From NCBI GenBank assembly GCA_002238555.1, contig MPMO01000007.1, positions 1 through 64,000 of the forward strand: 64,000 nucleotides of DNA, in the 5' to 3' direction. Below the pieces are notes generated by a model. That model searched no databases. It was not told where the DNA came from and was given only the letters and a program-made list of their open reading frames with translations. Source of the DNA: Caldilineaceae bacterium bin34. GTDB lineage: Bacteria > Chloroflexota > Anaerolineae > Caldilineales > Caldilineaceae. Made by a program: the position numbers and the translations under genes. Of the stretch, positions 1-8,864 are shown piece by piece (position 1 is the stretch's first letter; each line of letters opens with the position of its first letter).

Positions 1-512
1 TACGCCGACTTCGCCATCCGGCGGGGGGTCGCCTCCCGCGGCGGCCTGCCGGGCCCCGACGTCTGGCTGGTGCTGCGCCGCCCACCCGGCGCCGACCGGG
101 CCCGGGTGTTCCTGTGCCATGCGCCGCACCGGGTCCAGCCGGCCCGTCTGGCGCGCCTGACCGGTACGCGCTGGGCCATCGAGACCTGCTTCCAGGAGGG
201 CAAGCAACTGCTGGGCCTGGGCGACTACGAGGGCCGCAACTGGCAGGGCTGGCATCGCCACATGACCCTGTGCCTGCTCCTGCACTTCTTCCTGCTGCAG
301 GGCAAGCTGGCACTCAAAAAAAACGGCCCGGCCTGACACTGTACCAGGTGGCGGAGGCCCTGGAGGTCGTGCTGGCCCTGTTTCGCAGCCTGCTGCGGGA
401 CGGACGGCGAAGGCTGGCGGAGGTCCTGGCGCGCCTGCAAGGCCGCGCGGCCCGCAATGCGGCCGCCGCCCGCTCCCACGAGCGGCGACGCCGGGCGCAA
501 CAGCCACCCTAA
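1..512 (+). mobile_element. IS701-type transposase, C-terminal part, in two frames
   Basis: This is the 3' part of a DDE transposase gene entering from the left edge. Frame 1 from base 1 carries the block RWAIETCFQEGKQLLGLGDYE followed by WQGWHRHMTLCLL, which I recognise from IS701-like transposases; the E of IETCFQE would be the last catalytic acid. Frame 1 stops at 334-336. The natural C-terminal tail (starting PGLTLYQVAEAL) continues in the -1 frame and ends at 510-512. The switch point is a run of eight A at 316-323 followed by C, which places the heptamer A AAA AAC in phase at 318-324. The gene could use programmed -1 frameshifting, or it could be a simple indel. The element's right end should lie just after 512, because another reading frame begins at about 516. 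Confidence 0.8.
318..324 (+). promoter_or_regulatory. Possible -1 frameshift heptamer A AAA AAC
   Basis: The heptamer is in the correct phase (NNA AAA AAC) to move ribosomes from the frame ending at 336 into the frame ending at 512. Slippery A runs are a known device in IS elements, but IS701 elements are usually described with a single ORF, so a null mutation is the alternative. Confidence 0.4.
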
Positions 513-515
513 CCT

Positions 516-888
516 CTCGTTGCAGTGCTACGCAGTGTTCCATGCCCTTGCCGCCAGCAACGCCGATGTGCTGGCCGGTCCCGTCTACGATTCACTGACT
601 GCCGAGGCCTGGGTTCGGATATACCGTGGCCTGAACCACAACCAGGCTCGCTCTCAACTTCAACAGAACCGGTCCCGCTTTTCCGCCAACGTGCAAGTCT
701 TCGCCGACCTCTTGCGCGACCTCCAGAACGAACGCCACAATGCAGACTACAATCCCCTGAAGATTTTCACCGCTCAGACGGCGGCCACTTGGTTGAACAA
801 GGCCGACATCGTCATTGCCAATTTCCTTCAAGCAAGCCTGAGCGAACGCGTCGCTGTTGCCATATTCACCCTGGTCAGAACGCGGTAA
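516..888 (+). pseudogene. HEPN-like protein, N-terminally truncated by the IS element
   Basis: This frame encodes about 120 residues that look like the middle and end of a small helical HEPN-type protein. It begins abruptly with CYAVFHALAAS, which in intact relatives follows a 'RR-A-S-AYYA' helix. It continues through YRGLNHNQAR and the block LQNERHNADYNP, where relatives carry the conserved 'LQ--RH-ADY-P' motif, and ends at taa 886-888. The expected first 20-40 residues are missing and the frame instead runs back into the transposase tail, so the upstream part was most likely removed by insertion of the IS. HEPN proteins are often toxin or RNase partners in defence loci. That role is inference here, and the fragment is probably not functional. 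Confidence 0.55.
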
Positions 889-945
889 GCACCCGGATGC
901 ACTGGGGCTGCAATAGTCGCGGTTACAGTCAGATTGCCTTTTGGC

Positions 946-2103
946 TCACAGTTCGTCTTCTGTCAGAACCTGCAAGTACTCTTGGTACTCGTAGGCCCGG
1001 CCGCGCCGCTTGCCCGTGATCTCGCGCAATATGTCAAGGTTTTCCAACAGGCTTACCGCCTTGCTGGCTGGTGGCGCCGTCAGACCAAGTAGCTTTGAAG
1101 CACTGGGGACAGTGACGATCGGATTGGATGGCAAGAGATCAAGCAGCTGAATGGCCGCGACGGTCGGACGGCCATGGGCGAGCAGACGGTTACAGTCACG
1201 TCCAACCAACGCGTGGAGAGCCTGAGCGACACGCACGCCGTCAGCGGCGGCTGTCTGCACACAGCCGAGAAAAAACTGGATCCAACCTTCCCAGTCTCCA
1301 AGACGGCGCACGGCATCCAAACGTGCGTAGTATTCTTCCTGGTTTCGTTTCAAGGCCAAACTGAGGTAGAGCAGGGGCTGGTCGAGCAGGCCCCAATGCT
1401 CCAGTAGCAAGGCAATCAACAGCCGGCCGATGCGTCCGTTGCCGTCCAGGAATGGATGGATCGTCTCAAACTGCACATGTGCCAGACCGATCCTCACGAG
1501 AGGTGGTAGGTCATTCTCCTCATGAAACCATCTCTCCAGAGTGCCGAGTGCGTCGGCTACCTCGTCCGGTGGCGGTGGTACGAAATGGGCGTTGCCGGGA
1601 CGGCTGCCACCAATCCAGTTCTGTGAACGGCGGACTTCACCCGGCTGTTTGCTTTTGCCGCGAACCCCGGCCATCAGAATGCGGTGTGCCTCGCACAACA
1701 AGCGGATGCTGAGCGGCAGTCCATTCGGATCCGCAACTTGGGCGCGGACATATTCCAGGGCAGCCACGTAGTTGCAGACTTCATGTACATCGTCCGGGCG
1801 GTCACTGTGGCTGGTGGCTTCGAACACAACAATGTCCCGGAGCGTTGCCTGTGTCCCTTCGATCTGCGACGTGACCACCGCCTCCTTGCGGACGAATCCG
1901 TAGAGGAACCAGTTTGGGCTCGGTACTACCGAACCCGCGACCGCGAGACGGGCCAGTTCCGTCATGGCGGCCGTATGGATGTCGGATGTCGGACTGTCCA
2001 TCCTCAATGGAGGATCGGTCGGAGGTAGCGGGAAGGGCACAAACGCACGCACCTCTTCTCCTGCGGTACGGGTGATGTGGTATCGCCCTGTTTGACGAGT
2101 CAC
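946..2103 (-). CDS. Fic/DOC family protein (probable AMPylase) with C-terminal winged helix
   Basis: The protein of 385 residues carries the complete Fic motif HPFLDGNGRIGR at residues 216-227. It also has a TSQIEG stretch at 78-83 that fits the (S/T)xxxE(G/N) inhibitory helix of class II Fic proteins, in which the glutamate blocks ATP until relieved. Fic enzymes usually transfer AMP to hydroxyl side chains of target proteins. Residues 320-380 look like a DNA-binding winged helix of the type often found in this subfamily, which suggests autoregulation. The gene stands alone. Upstream lie two palindromes centred 31 bp apart. The start is the ATG at 2101-2103. Confidence 0.9.
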   Translation of the reverse strand: MTRQTGRYHITRTAGEEVRAFVPFPLPPTDPPLRMDSPTSDIHTAAMTELARLAVAGSVVPSPNWFLYGFVRKEAVVTSQIEGTQATLRDIVVFEATSHSDRPDDVHEVCNYVAALEYVRAQVADPNGLPLSIRLLCEAHRILMAGVRGKSKQPGEVRRSQNWIGGSRPGNAHFVPPPPDEVADALGTLERWFHEENDLPPLVRIGLAHVQFETIHPFLDGNGRIGRLLIALLLEHWGLLDQPLLYLSLALKRNQEEYYARLDAVRRLGDWEGWIQFFLGCVQTAAADGVRVAQALHALVGRDCNRLLAHGRPTVAAIQLLDLLPSNPIVTVPSASKLLGLTAPPASKAVSLLENLDILREITGKRRGRAYEYQEYLQVLTEDEL

Positions 2104-2141
2104 AGGTGGGAAGCTCCCTATTCCTACACAGTGGGTTAAGA

Positions 2142-2190
2142 AACGATCGTTGCCTAATGTACATCACAACGAAACGATCGTTTCGTTGTG
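2142..2190 (-). promoter_or_regulatory. Double palindrome upstream of the Fic gene
   Basis: A perfect 26-bp palindrome occupies 2165-2190 (half-site CACAACGAAACGA). A 10-bp palindrome, AACGATCGTT, occupies 2142-2151. Both are built on the same AACGATCGTT core and their centres are 31 bp apart, about three helical turns. They lie 39-87 bp upstream of the Fic start codon. This is the expected arrangement of an operator bound by two dimers on one face; the Fic winged helix is an obvious candidate binder, by inference. Confidence 0.6.
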
Positions 2191-2718
2191 GCAGATGCGT
2201 GGGGGGCTGCTCAACCCAAACAGCGAGGTGGTTGCTTGCTGTCCGACGAAGCCCTGCCAGTGGCGAGGTTGCAGGAATCCTGAACTTCCGGGTCGGTAAC
2301 TGGGTGTCGGTGGGGCGAGGATGCTTCGCCTACACCAGCGGGGATTGGCCCTGTGGATACTGGCACCCTGCCCATGGCAGAGTGATACAACTTCAGTAGA
2401 GGGGTTCTTGCCAAGGCTCATCACCAAGCTATGACTCCGAGTCAGGATGCAGACAAGGCCCGTGCCAATCATGGGGTTTGAGGTCCTCGAGTGGTTGGCT
2501 GCAGGTTCGGTGAGGCAGCTCGGTAGACAGTCCTCCTGCCAATCATTTGACAACTGACATCTGGATCACCTGTGTGTCCGGATTCTGCAGACACTGTCTA
2601 CAGAATCCGATGGCTGGGGTCTGTTGTAGGTTCATAACATGCCAACGAATCCGCGACTGGCAGTCACTATTCCACAGTTGAGCTGGAGGTGTTTCAATTG
2701 GGAGGTACCCGAAGTTTC
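2191..2718. other. Non-coding stretch between the Fic and restriction genes
   Basis: About 530 bases contain only short, unconvincing frames on both strands. I see no RNA gene, IS end or recognisable protein remnant. Confidence 0.5.
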
Positions 2719-5679
2719 TCACCGCGTCTCCGCTTTGGAGCGTTCCAGATTGAGGGCCAGAAGTGCCGCAAGCGCATCGTCCTCCGAGATGTGGGTAGGC
2801 CATCCATAGGCCTCCGCGACCGTGGCATCCAAGGCTTCGTGGGCATGGGACAGCCACGCGGGCCGTCCGTTGTAGAGCTTGGTCAAGGTCCGTTGTTTCA
2901 AAGCAGCGGCGGCTTCGGCATCGCGCGGAACCGGCCGTTTGGGGTAGCCAGGCACAGGTTCTTCAACCCACTCCACCCATTCGGGAGGGTTCAGCCAGCG
3001 GTTGCGGAGCGTGACCAGGTTCTTGGCAGCATCCGCGATCGCAATCGCTCGTGGATTAGAGGCGTAGTCGGTGGTTGGAACATCAGGTCCCAATCTCGCT
3101 GGGAATGGGAATGTCTGAAAGGTTGTAGTCGTAGTGTAGCGGGGATCGTTGCCCTTCCCCATCCACGATGCCATGTGCAACGACCAGGCTTCGTGGAAGC
3201 GACTGTGAAGAATACCGAAAATTGTGTCGTCATCGCGCGCGATGACAACCAACTGATTGTCTGGACAAGTACCTCTGTTCAACCAGGCGAACACCCTGTG
3301 CGGGGAAGTCTCCGGAGTAACGATGAAACGTGGAAGATCCCGAATTGACCGCCACATTGCCGGGCGGGCTCTACCATGGATCCACCAGTGCTCTCTACGA
3401 CGTGCATCGCGGTTGTTTATCCGCACTGGTTTGATGTGCTCCAAGACATGGGCAAATGGTGCTTCGTAGAATGCCGCCTCCGATTCGCTCATGGAGGCGC
3501 CGAAGTCAATGATCCAGCGGTCAGACGACCGTCCCATCAGGTCGGCTCCGTTGACCAGAGGCTTCAACACGTCCGAGTTTGCCCTGCCATTGGGGTTGGC
3601 AGGAAGTTGCAACCACTCCCGTGCATCGTCCCCTGAAACGTCGAAGTCTCCTGCCTTAGCGTTTCCCCGAAACGAAACACCAACGTTGCTCATCAGTCCG
3701 TTAGTTCGCGTGAAGTCAAGAGTACCGGCAGTCAAGTCCGCATGGATGGTGGGTACAGGCAAGCCATCCAACGTACGGCCATGCGCCGCTCTATCGGAAT
3801 GGTTGGCGAAGCATACTTGTGAGACGCGAACGGCTGCACCGTCCTGGAACCAGGGCTCGTCGGACCAAGCGTGGAAAATGGTCGCCTTTTCTGCAACTCG
3901 ATCCAGGATCTCCCGATTGCGGCCGTCCCGTATCGAATTGGTCGCGACCAATCCGGTTCGTAGGGTCCTGTCTTCCGCCAACGCTTGGGCAGACTTGGCG
4001 AACCAATAGCAAACCAGATCGGCACCCCCGGAAGCTCGCCCCCTGTACAGATGGCGTAGGCCATCAACATAGTCATCTCCGAGTCGGCTGCGCATGAGGA
4101 AAGCACCCAGAAACGGAGGATTACCCACAATCACGTCTGCCTCGGGCCACTTGCTTTCGGTTCCGTCCGGGTTCATAAGTGCATCACGACACTCAATGGT
4201 GTCGAGGGGCTTCAGGATGGGGTTGGTGGAGACAGCGAAGCCATTGCGTCGCATCCACTGTATCTCCCCGATCCACACCGAGACACGGGCCAGTTCGGCA
4301 GCATAGGGATTGATCTCAATGCCCGTGACATTTTGGGGTCCGATAAAGCGCAGTCCCGGTGCCAGCCCCAAGGCTTCCGCCTCCAGTTGCACGAGGTGTT
4401 CCAGATCCTTGAGTGTATTGAGGGCCAGATAGAGGAAATTGCCTGATCCGCACGCCGGATCCAGGACCGTGAACCTCCTGAGGCGTTCCAGAAAGGTGTT
4501 GAGTGCACTGTCCGCCTGCCCGCGGCGACGGTTGCGGGTCGATGCCGTCTTGGCCGTTTCTGCCCGCGCCAGGTGTTGCTCAATGTCCTTCCTGGTTGTT
4601 TCCCACTCCGCCAGCCAGGGGGCAGTGATCACTGGCTCGATGATCCGCATGATCATGTCGCGATCCGTGTAGTGCGCTCCCAGTTGGGAACGCTTGTCGG
4701 GATCGAGGCCGCGCTCGAACAGGGTACCCAGGATGGCAGGGTCGATGTCCGCCCAGTCGAGGGTGGCTGTTTCCAGCACCGTGGCGATTTCGGCTTTCTT
4801 CAGGGGCAAGGCGGTATCGTCGTCGAACAACCCGCCGTTGAACCACGCCACCGATTCAAAGCCTACCTTGCTGCCCACTGCCATTGCCTGGAAGAGTTGC
4901 TGTGCGTTCAAGACGAAGTCATTGGGAGCTTGGGCCGATTGTTCCAGCATGCGCGTGAACATGTTGTCCGGCAACAGGTCCACGTCCTCGGCGAACATGC
5001 AGAACACGAGCCGGTTCACGAACTGGGCCACCACCCGGGGATCTTCCCCGCGCTGCCGCAAGGTTTGGGCCAGGTTGGCGAATGTCGTTGCGGTTTGCTC
5101 GGTAAGGGTCTGGCGGGTGATGCCCGGCTGCAGGCGTTCGGGAGCCGACATCGCCCACTTGAGCAGGTTCCGCACTTCGGCGCGGCCCAGGTCCTCCAGT
5201 CCGAACTCGTGGGTCTTGCTGACGCTGTTGGTCCAGTTGGTGCGGATGCGGAACCGTTCCATGTCCGACACGATCAGCAGGGGCGGATTTTCCAGGGCCA
5301 GGGCGTACTGCCGTAGTTGATCAAAGGCCACGTCGAGGTTGGCGTGTTTGCCCTTGTATTCCCATGCGAAGTGGCCCCGTTTCCACACGTCGGCCCAACC
5401 CGCTCTGCCGGAGTCCTTGCGAGCGCCGCGCTCAAAGCAGTAGGTCCGGCCTGTGGGGTCGGCTTCGGCCGGTGTGGGTTCGCCCAGCAGCCGGCACAGG
5501 TCGAGGAAGTGCTCTTGGCTGCCCGATCGTTCCTTCAGCTGCGACCCGCGCCACTTGTCGATGAAGGCGCTCGGTGTCATGGTTTCAATGGGGAAGGCTG
5601 CAGGACTTTCCTGGCTGCCTGCCGTAGGGTAGTCCCGTTCCAAGGTTCGATTGTCCTTGTTGCTTTCGTTTTCCATCAT
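2719..5679 (-). CDS. MmeI-like type IIL/IIG restriction-modification enzyme
   Basis: The 986-residue chain has the architecture of MmeI-type enzymes, in which one polypeptide cuts and methylates. Residues 97-109 hold D97-x9-E107-x-K109, the same spacing as the MmeI nuclease motif. A helical connector follows to about 400. The adenine-methyltransferase core has motif I DPACGSGNF at 406-414 and the catalytic NPPF at 519-522. The rest (about 600-986) would hold the target-recognition and C-terminal domains, including TTTTTFQTFPFP. Such enzymes need no separate modification gene because cutting and methylation share one recognition domain. All key residues are present. It is divergent from an ATPase gene with 240 bp between the two start codons. 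Methyltransferases of DISARM or BREX are the main alternative, but no partner genes of those systems are present. Confidence 0.88.
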   Translation of the reverse strand: MMENESNKDNRTLERDYPTAGSQESPAAFPIETMTPSAFIDKWRGSQLKERSGSQEHFLDLCRLLGEPTPAEADPTGRTYCFERGARKDSGRAGWADVWKRGHFAWEYKGKHANLDVAFDQLRQYALALENPPLLIVSDMERFRIRTNWTNSVSKTHEFGLEDLGRAEVRNLLKWAMSAPERLQPGITRQTLTEQTATTFANLAQTLRQRGEDPRVVAQFVNRLVFCMFAEDVDLLPDNMFTRMLEQSAQAPNDFVLNAQQLFQAMAVGSKVGFESVAWFNGGLFDDDTALPLKKAEIATVLETATLDWADIDPAILGTLFERGLDPDKRSQLGAHYTDRDMIMRIIEPVITAPWLAEWETTRKDIEQHLARAETAKTASTRNRRRGQADSALNTFLERLRRFTVLDPACGSGNFLYLALNTLKDLEHLVQLEAEALGLAPGLRFIGPQNVTGIEINPYAAELARVSVWIGEIQWMRRNGFAVSTNPILKPLDTIECRDALMNPDGTESKWPEADVIVGNPPFLGAFLMRSRLGDDYVDGLRHLYRGRASGGADLVCYWFAKSAQALAEDRTLRTGLVATNSIRDGRNREILDRVAEKATIFHAWSDEPWFQDGAAVRVSQVCFANHSDRAAHGRTLDGLPVPTIHADLTAGTLDFTRTNGLMSNVGVSFRGNAKAGDFDVSGDDAREWLQLPANPNGRANSDVLKPLVNGADLMGRSSDRWIIDFGASMSESEAAFYEAPFAHVLEHIKPVRINNRDARRREHWWIHGRARPAMWRSIRDLPRFIVTPETSPHRVFAWLNRGTCPDNQLVVIARDDDTIFGILHSRFHEAWSLHMASWMGKGNDPRYTTTTTFQTFPFPARLGPDVPTTDYASNPRAIAIADAAKNLVTLRNRWLNPPEWVEWVEEPVPGYPKRPVPRDAEAAAALKQRTLTKLYNGRPAWLSHAHEALDATVAEAYGWPTHISEDDALAALLALNLERSKAETR

Positions 5680-5708
5680 CAGAGATCCGAGAGAGAGACT
5701 GCCTTAAT

Positions 5709-5777
5709 GGTGCAATGAGACTTGACGGTGCCGGAACTGGTGGTGCGCAGTCGCTAAGCCGCTCTGGTCATTGCACC
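5709..5777. promoter_or_regulatory. Spaced 10-bp inverted repeat in the divergent promoter region
   Basis: GGTGCAATGA at 5709-5718 and its exact complement TCATTGCACC at 5768-5777 lie in the gap between the restriction gene and the ATPase. Centres are 59 bp apart. They could be operator half-sites that control both divergent genes; a C-protein-like regulator is not encoded nearby. Confidence 0.35.
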
Positions 5778-5855
5778 GGGGAGATGCGCGAGCGGCCTTG
5801 GTCACACCCTGCGGCCATGGACATCGTCAAAATTGCAGATACAGGAGGGTGTGTC

Positions 5856-5912
5856 ATGGCCAAAACGACCGAGACCCGTGCCCAGCCCGCGTTGCCGAAC
5901 AGTCACGGATAA
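5856..5912 (+). CDS. Possible 18-residue leader peptide
   Basis: A short frame (MAKTTETRAQPALPNSHG) has the best ribosome binding site of the neighbourhood, AGGAGG at about 5843-5848, seven bases before its ATG. It stops seven bases before the ATG of the downstream ATPase gene, which has no clear site of its own. This layout fits translational coupling. It may equally be a decayed start of an older gene. No homologue is recognised. Confidence 0.35.
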   Translation: MAKTTETRAQPALPNSHG

Positions 5913-5919
5913 TTACATC

Positions 5920-7425
5920 ATGAACACATCAGTTCCCGCTGCCGCCCCGACCAGTATCCCATCGGAGCTGATTGCCGACCTCCACCGACTCAACCCTTGG
6001 TGGATGGACCAACCTGCTGCTCGGATGCCCTTCACCCGTCGTCACTTGGTAGGCCGGGTACGACGCCGCCTCGATGCCGACATAGCACCAATCGTGGCAG
6101 TGCGCGGACCGCGCCAAGTGGGCAAGACCACCATCCAGTTGCAGCTCATCGCCGATTTGCTGGACGAAGGAGTTCTCCCTACCAGCATTTTGCGGGTTCA
6201 GTTCGACGAACTGGCCTCTACCGACCAGCTGATCGATCCCATCCTTCGCATCGCCTACTGGTTTGAAGAAAACATTGCCACCGACCGCTTCAATGCGCTG
6301 GACTGGCAGGGTCACAAAGCCTACCTGTTTCTTGACGAAATGCAGAACCTGGACAACTGGAGCGCACAGCTCAAGTTTCTGGTGGACACCGTCGGGATCA
6401 AAGTTCTCGTGACTGGGAGTTCCGCCCTGCGCATTGAAAGGGGGAGGGACAGTCTGGCCGGACGTATCCACACTGTGGAAGCCGGTACCCTTTCGCTCAC
6501 CGAGATCGGCAAGTTTCACCGGTTGGACCATCCTGATCCGTTTCTGCCTGACAATGGTCTGGGGCATCTGCTGCACAAGGAATTCTGGCAGGAGCTCGCG
6601 GAACACGGACGCATCTGCTGCAGATTTCGCGACCAGGCCTTCCGGCACTTCTCGGAACGCGGCGGATACCCCATGGCCCACAACCGTGCCGAGGTTGACT
6701 GGCCTCTGCTGTCCGATCAATTGAACGAAACCGTCATCCAGCGGGTGATTCAGCATGACCTGCGATTGGGGAACCGCGGTCGTCGTCGCGATGCCTTTCT
6801 CCTGGAGGAGCTCTTCAGGCTAGCCTGCCGCTATGCCGGGTTAACCCCTTCCTACGATTTGCTCGCCGACGAGGTTCGGTTGTCCATGGATGCCGACGTG
6901 GGGCGCCAGAGGGTTGCAAACTACCTGCGGTTCCTCGCCGACACTATGCTGCTGCACCTAATACCACCTCTGGAACTGCGTCTCAAGCGACGCCGGGGCA
7001 GTCCCAAACTATGCTTGGTTGACCACAGCCTCCGGGCCAGCTGGCTCCAGGAGCAAATCCCACTGGCCCCGGAGGCATTGGCAGCAAGTCCGGAGCTGAG
7101 CACAATGGCCGGTCATATTGCCGAGAGTACGCTCGGCGCCACCGCCTCAAGCATTCCCGGCTTGGATATTGCTCACCAGCCGGAGCGGGGCAAGGACCGG
7201 GAGGTTGACTTCGTCTTCACCGTTGGTGACCGGCGGTTGCCGGTCGAGGTGAAGTACCAGCGACGCATTGATCCGGTTCGGGACACCTTAGGCCTCAGAT
7301 CGTTTGTGGAGAAGTCGGCCAACCGTGCCCCCTTCGGGTTGCTCATTACCCAAAACGACACTCCAACCGAGGATGCACCGCACGTTGTCAGCATGCCGCT
7401 TTCAACATTCATGCTGCTTGTTTAG
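5920..7425 (+). CDS. AAA ATPase with DUF4143 / PD-(D/E)XK-like C-terminal domain
   Basis: This 501-residue protein has Walker A GPRQVGKTT at residues 63-71 and Walker B LFLDEMQN about 85 residues later, followed by the VLVTGSSA sensor strand. The C-terminal part has REVDFVF and VEVKYQ (the D...ExK core of a PD-(D/E)XK fold), as in the AAA_14/DUF4143 family. Members are widespread in mobile and defence regions and their substrates are unknown. I chose the ATG at 5920 because an upstream TTG at 5833 gives a poorly conserved extension. It is divergent from the MmeI-like gene, so the pair could act together, for example in DNA repair or control after cutting, but nothing in the sequence proves this. 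Confidence 0.85.
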   Translation: MNTSVPAAAPTSIPSELIADLHRLNPWWMDQPAARMPFTRRHLVGRVRRRLDADIAPIVAVRGPRQVGKTTIQLQLIADLLDEGVLPTSILRVQFDELASTDQLIDPILRIAYWFEENIATDRFNALDWQGHKAYLFLDEMQNLDNWSAQLKFLVDTVGIKVLVTGSSALRIERGRDSLAGRIHTVEAGTLSLTEIGKFHRLDHPDPFLPDNGLGHLLHKEFWQELAEHGRICCRFRDQAFRHFSERGGYPMAHNRAEVDWPLLSDQLNETVIQRVIQHDLRLGNRGRRRDAFLLEELFRLACRYAGLTPSYDLLADEVRLSMDADVGRQRVANYLRFLADTMLLHLIPPLELRLKRRRGSPKLCLVDHSLRASWLQEQIPLAPEALAASPELSTMAGHIAESTLGATASSIPGLDIAHQPERGKDREVDFVFTVGDRRLPVEVKYQRRIDPVRDTLGLRSFVEKSANRAPFGLLITQNDTPTEDAPHVVSMPLSTFMLLV

Positions 7426-7576
7426 TTGGGGAAAGTTCGAAGCAACTGTTCAGCAACCGTGTTGAGCGTCAAGCCTTGGTCTCGGAAATTGGGAGCTGAG
7501 CTATGAGCGAAGCGGGTTGAGTGCACACACGGGTCGCCAAGCATCGAATGGTCGGCGGCACTCCATCCGACGGGAG

Positions 7577-8401
7577 TCAACTGTTCACTGCCGTTTCTAC
7601 CTGGACCGTACCATGGTCGGACGGCTTGGTTGTCACTCCACGGTATTGGGTTGCCGATAGGAACACTGACTCCGGTTCCATCAACAGATCGGTGACGTGT
7701 CGGCCCAAGGCTCTGGCGATCGCATCAAGGGTCTTGAACCGAGGCGACTGCTCTCCCTTCTCCAATCGCACTAGGGTCACCCGCCCTATGTTGGCTGCCT
7801 GAGCGAGTGTCGCCTGCGTCAAGCCCGCGGACTTGCGAAAGCCCCGGATGCGTTCACCGAGGGTCCGCCTACCTTGTAGGGCGATGGCCTCGATCGCGGG
7901 CCGATAGGAAGCATCACAGTAGTGACGGGCGAAGTCCCACGGAATCTCGACCATCTCACCGCCGACTGTACCCAGAACCATTTCGTACGGATTCGGCAAC
8001 GCCAGACTGGACAACGCCGCGCGCTCCTCAATCTCGGGGATGTCCTTGTAGGGAATACATCCTCTGGCTCCATCTGCAAAGCCGATTTCGATGGAATCCT
8101 CCAACGGATTGGCGACCGTCATCATCCGATAGGCATTGTTGACTAGAACGGCTTTCATCGTCTCCCACCTCCCGTGAATGGCATCCCACACCTTTCTGAT
8201 TTCCTCTGCGTGTTTTGTATAGATCTTCATGATGTTCCTAACGGTTCCAGCTGGAGGCGGCTCTATGAAGGTTCCCCCGTTGAGTTCCACGCGGCATACG
8301 TCTTGGTTGCCCACCCAGACGTGTACGTGGGGCGGTTCAAAACTGTTCTCCCTGGTGTTCACAACAAAACGGAACTGGCCTTCCACCACTACAGTCGGCA
8401 T
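7577..8401 (-). CDS. DUF4160-DUF2442-HTH fusion, probable toxin-antitoxin-like regulator
   Basis: Three domains normally found on separate small proteins are joined in 274 residues. Residues 1-80 resemble DUF4160 (motif EPPHVHVWV). Residues 83-165 resemble DUF2442 (starting MKAVLVNNAY, with FADGARGCIPYKDI). Residues 175-240 are a helix-turn-helix of the XRE type (LGERIRGFRKSAGLTQATLA). DUF4160 and DUF2442 genes commonly occur as adjacent pairs and are proposed as toxin-antitoxin partners. The fusion with an HTH would make one self-contained regulator. The 34-residue tail is unassigned. An inverted repeat GTATC-N7-GATAC at 8454-8470 lies about 60 bp upstream and may be its operator. Confidence 0.75.
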   Translation of the reverse strand: MPTVVVEGQFRFVVNTRENSFEPPHVHVWVGNQDVCRVELNGGTFIEPPPAGTVRNIMKIYTKHAEEIRKVWDAIHGRWETMKAVLVNNAYRMMTVANPLEDSIEIGFADGARGCIPYKDIPEIEERAALSSLALPNPYEMVLGTVGGEMVEIPWDFARHYCDASYRPAIEAIALQGRRTLGERIRGFRKSAGLTQATLAQAANIGRVTLVRLEKGEQSPRFKTLDAIARALGRHVTDLLMEPESVFLSATQYRGVTTKPSDHGTVQVETAVNS

Positions 8402-8421
8402 ATACAGTCCTTCGGCGACTG

Positions 8422-8470
8422 ACTCTCTACCGTATATGCACGTCCTTCAGAGAGTATCATTCAACGATAC
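8422..8470 (-). promoter_or_regulatory. Inverted repeats upstream of the HTH fusion gene
   Basis: ACTCTCT at 8422-8428 is matched by AGAGAGT at 8449-8455, and GTATC at 8454-8458 by GATAC at 8466-8470. Their position just upstream of a gene with an XRE-type HTH makes autoregulation plausible. Confidence 0.35.
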
Positions 8471-8603
8471 ATGATGTCAAAACCCGTGCCCTGCCTGTCT
8501 GAGTGTCCTGCATCACAGGACACCCCATGTGACGGCTTGATGTCCGTCGGATCAGTGTGTGCTACAACATGGTCAGCCTTAGGTCGTCCAGTGCCGTTCC
8601 ACC

Positions 8604-8864
8604 ATGTCTGCTCCGTCCCCGGCCAATTTCGTTGCCCTTCTGACCGCCGACTCCGTACCGCTGCGCGCCCGAGAAGAGACGACTACGGCCTGGGAGGTCA
8701 TCGCGTTGCCAGCCCTTGGTATCGCCGACTGGGGTCACGAGCTCGCCCCTGTCAGTGACAGCAGCGTTGTCTTCCGTGACAGTGCTTTCGCCGACGACAT
8801 GGCCAGGACCGACCTCTCAGCCATCCTGGAGCAGCACGGTCTCGCAGGCGTTTGGAGTTTGTGA
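8604..8864 (+). pseudogene. C-terminal remnant of a Mod-type DNA methyltransferase
   Basis: The last 30 residues of this frame (VVFRDSAFADDMARTDLSAI, then LEQHGLAGVWSL and a stop) match what I know of the C-termini of site-specific adenine methyltransferases of type III systems, which end in 'FRDSAFADDVAKTNLTAILEQHG---RSL'. The catalytic motifs are absent and nothing upstream resembles the missing 500 or so residues, so this is a leftover of a lost restriction-modification system. An ATG opens the frame at 8604, so translation cannot be ruled out. Confidence 0.5.
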
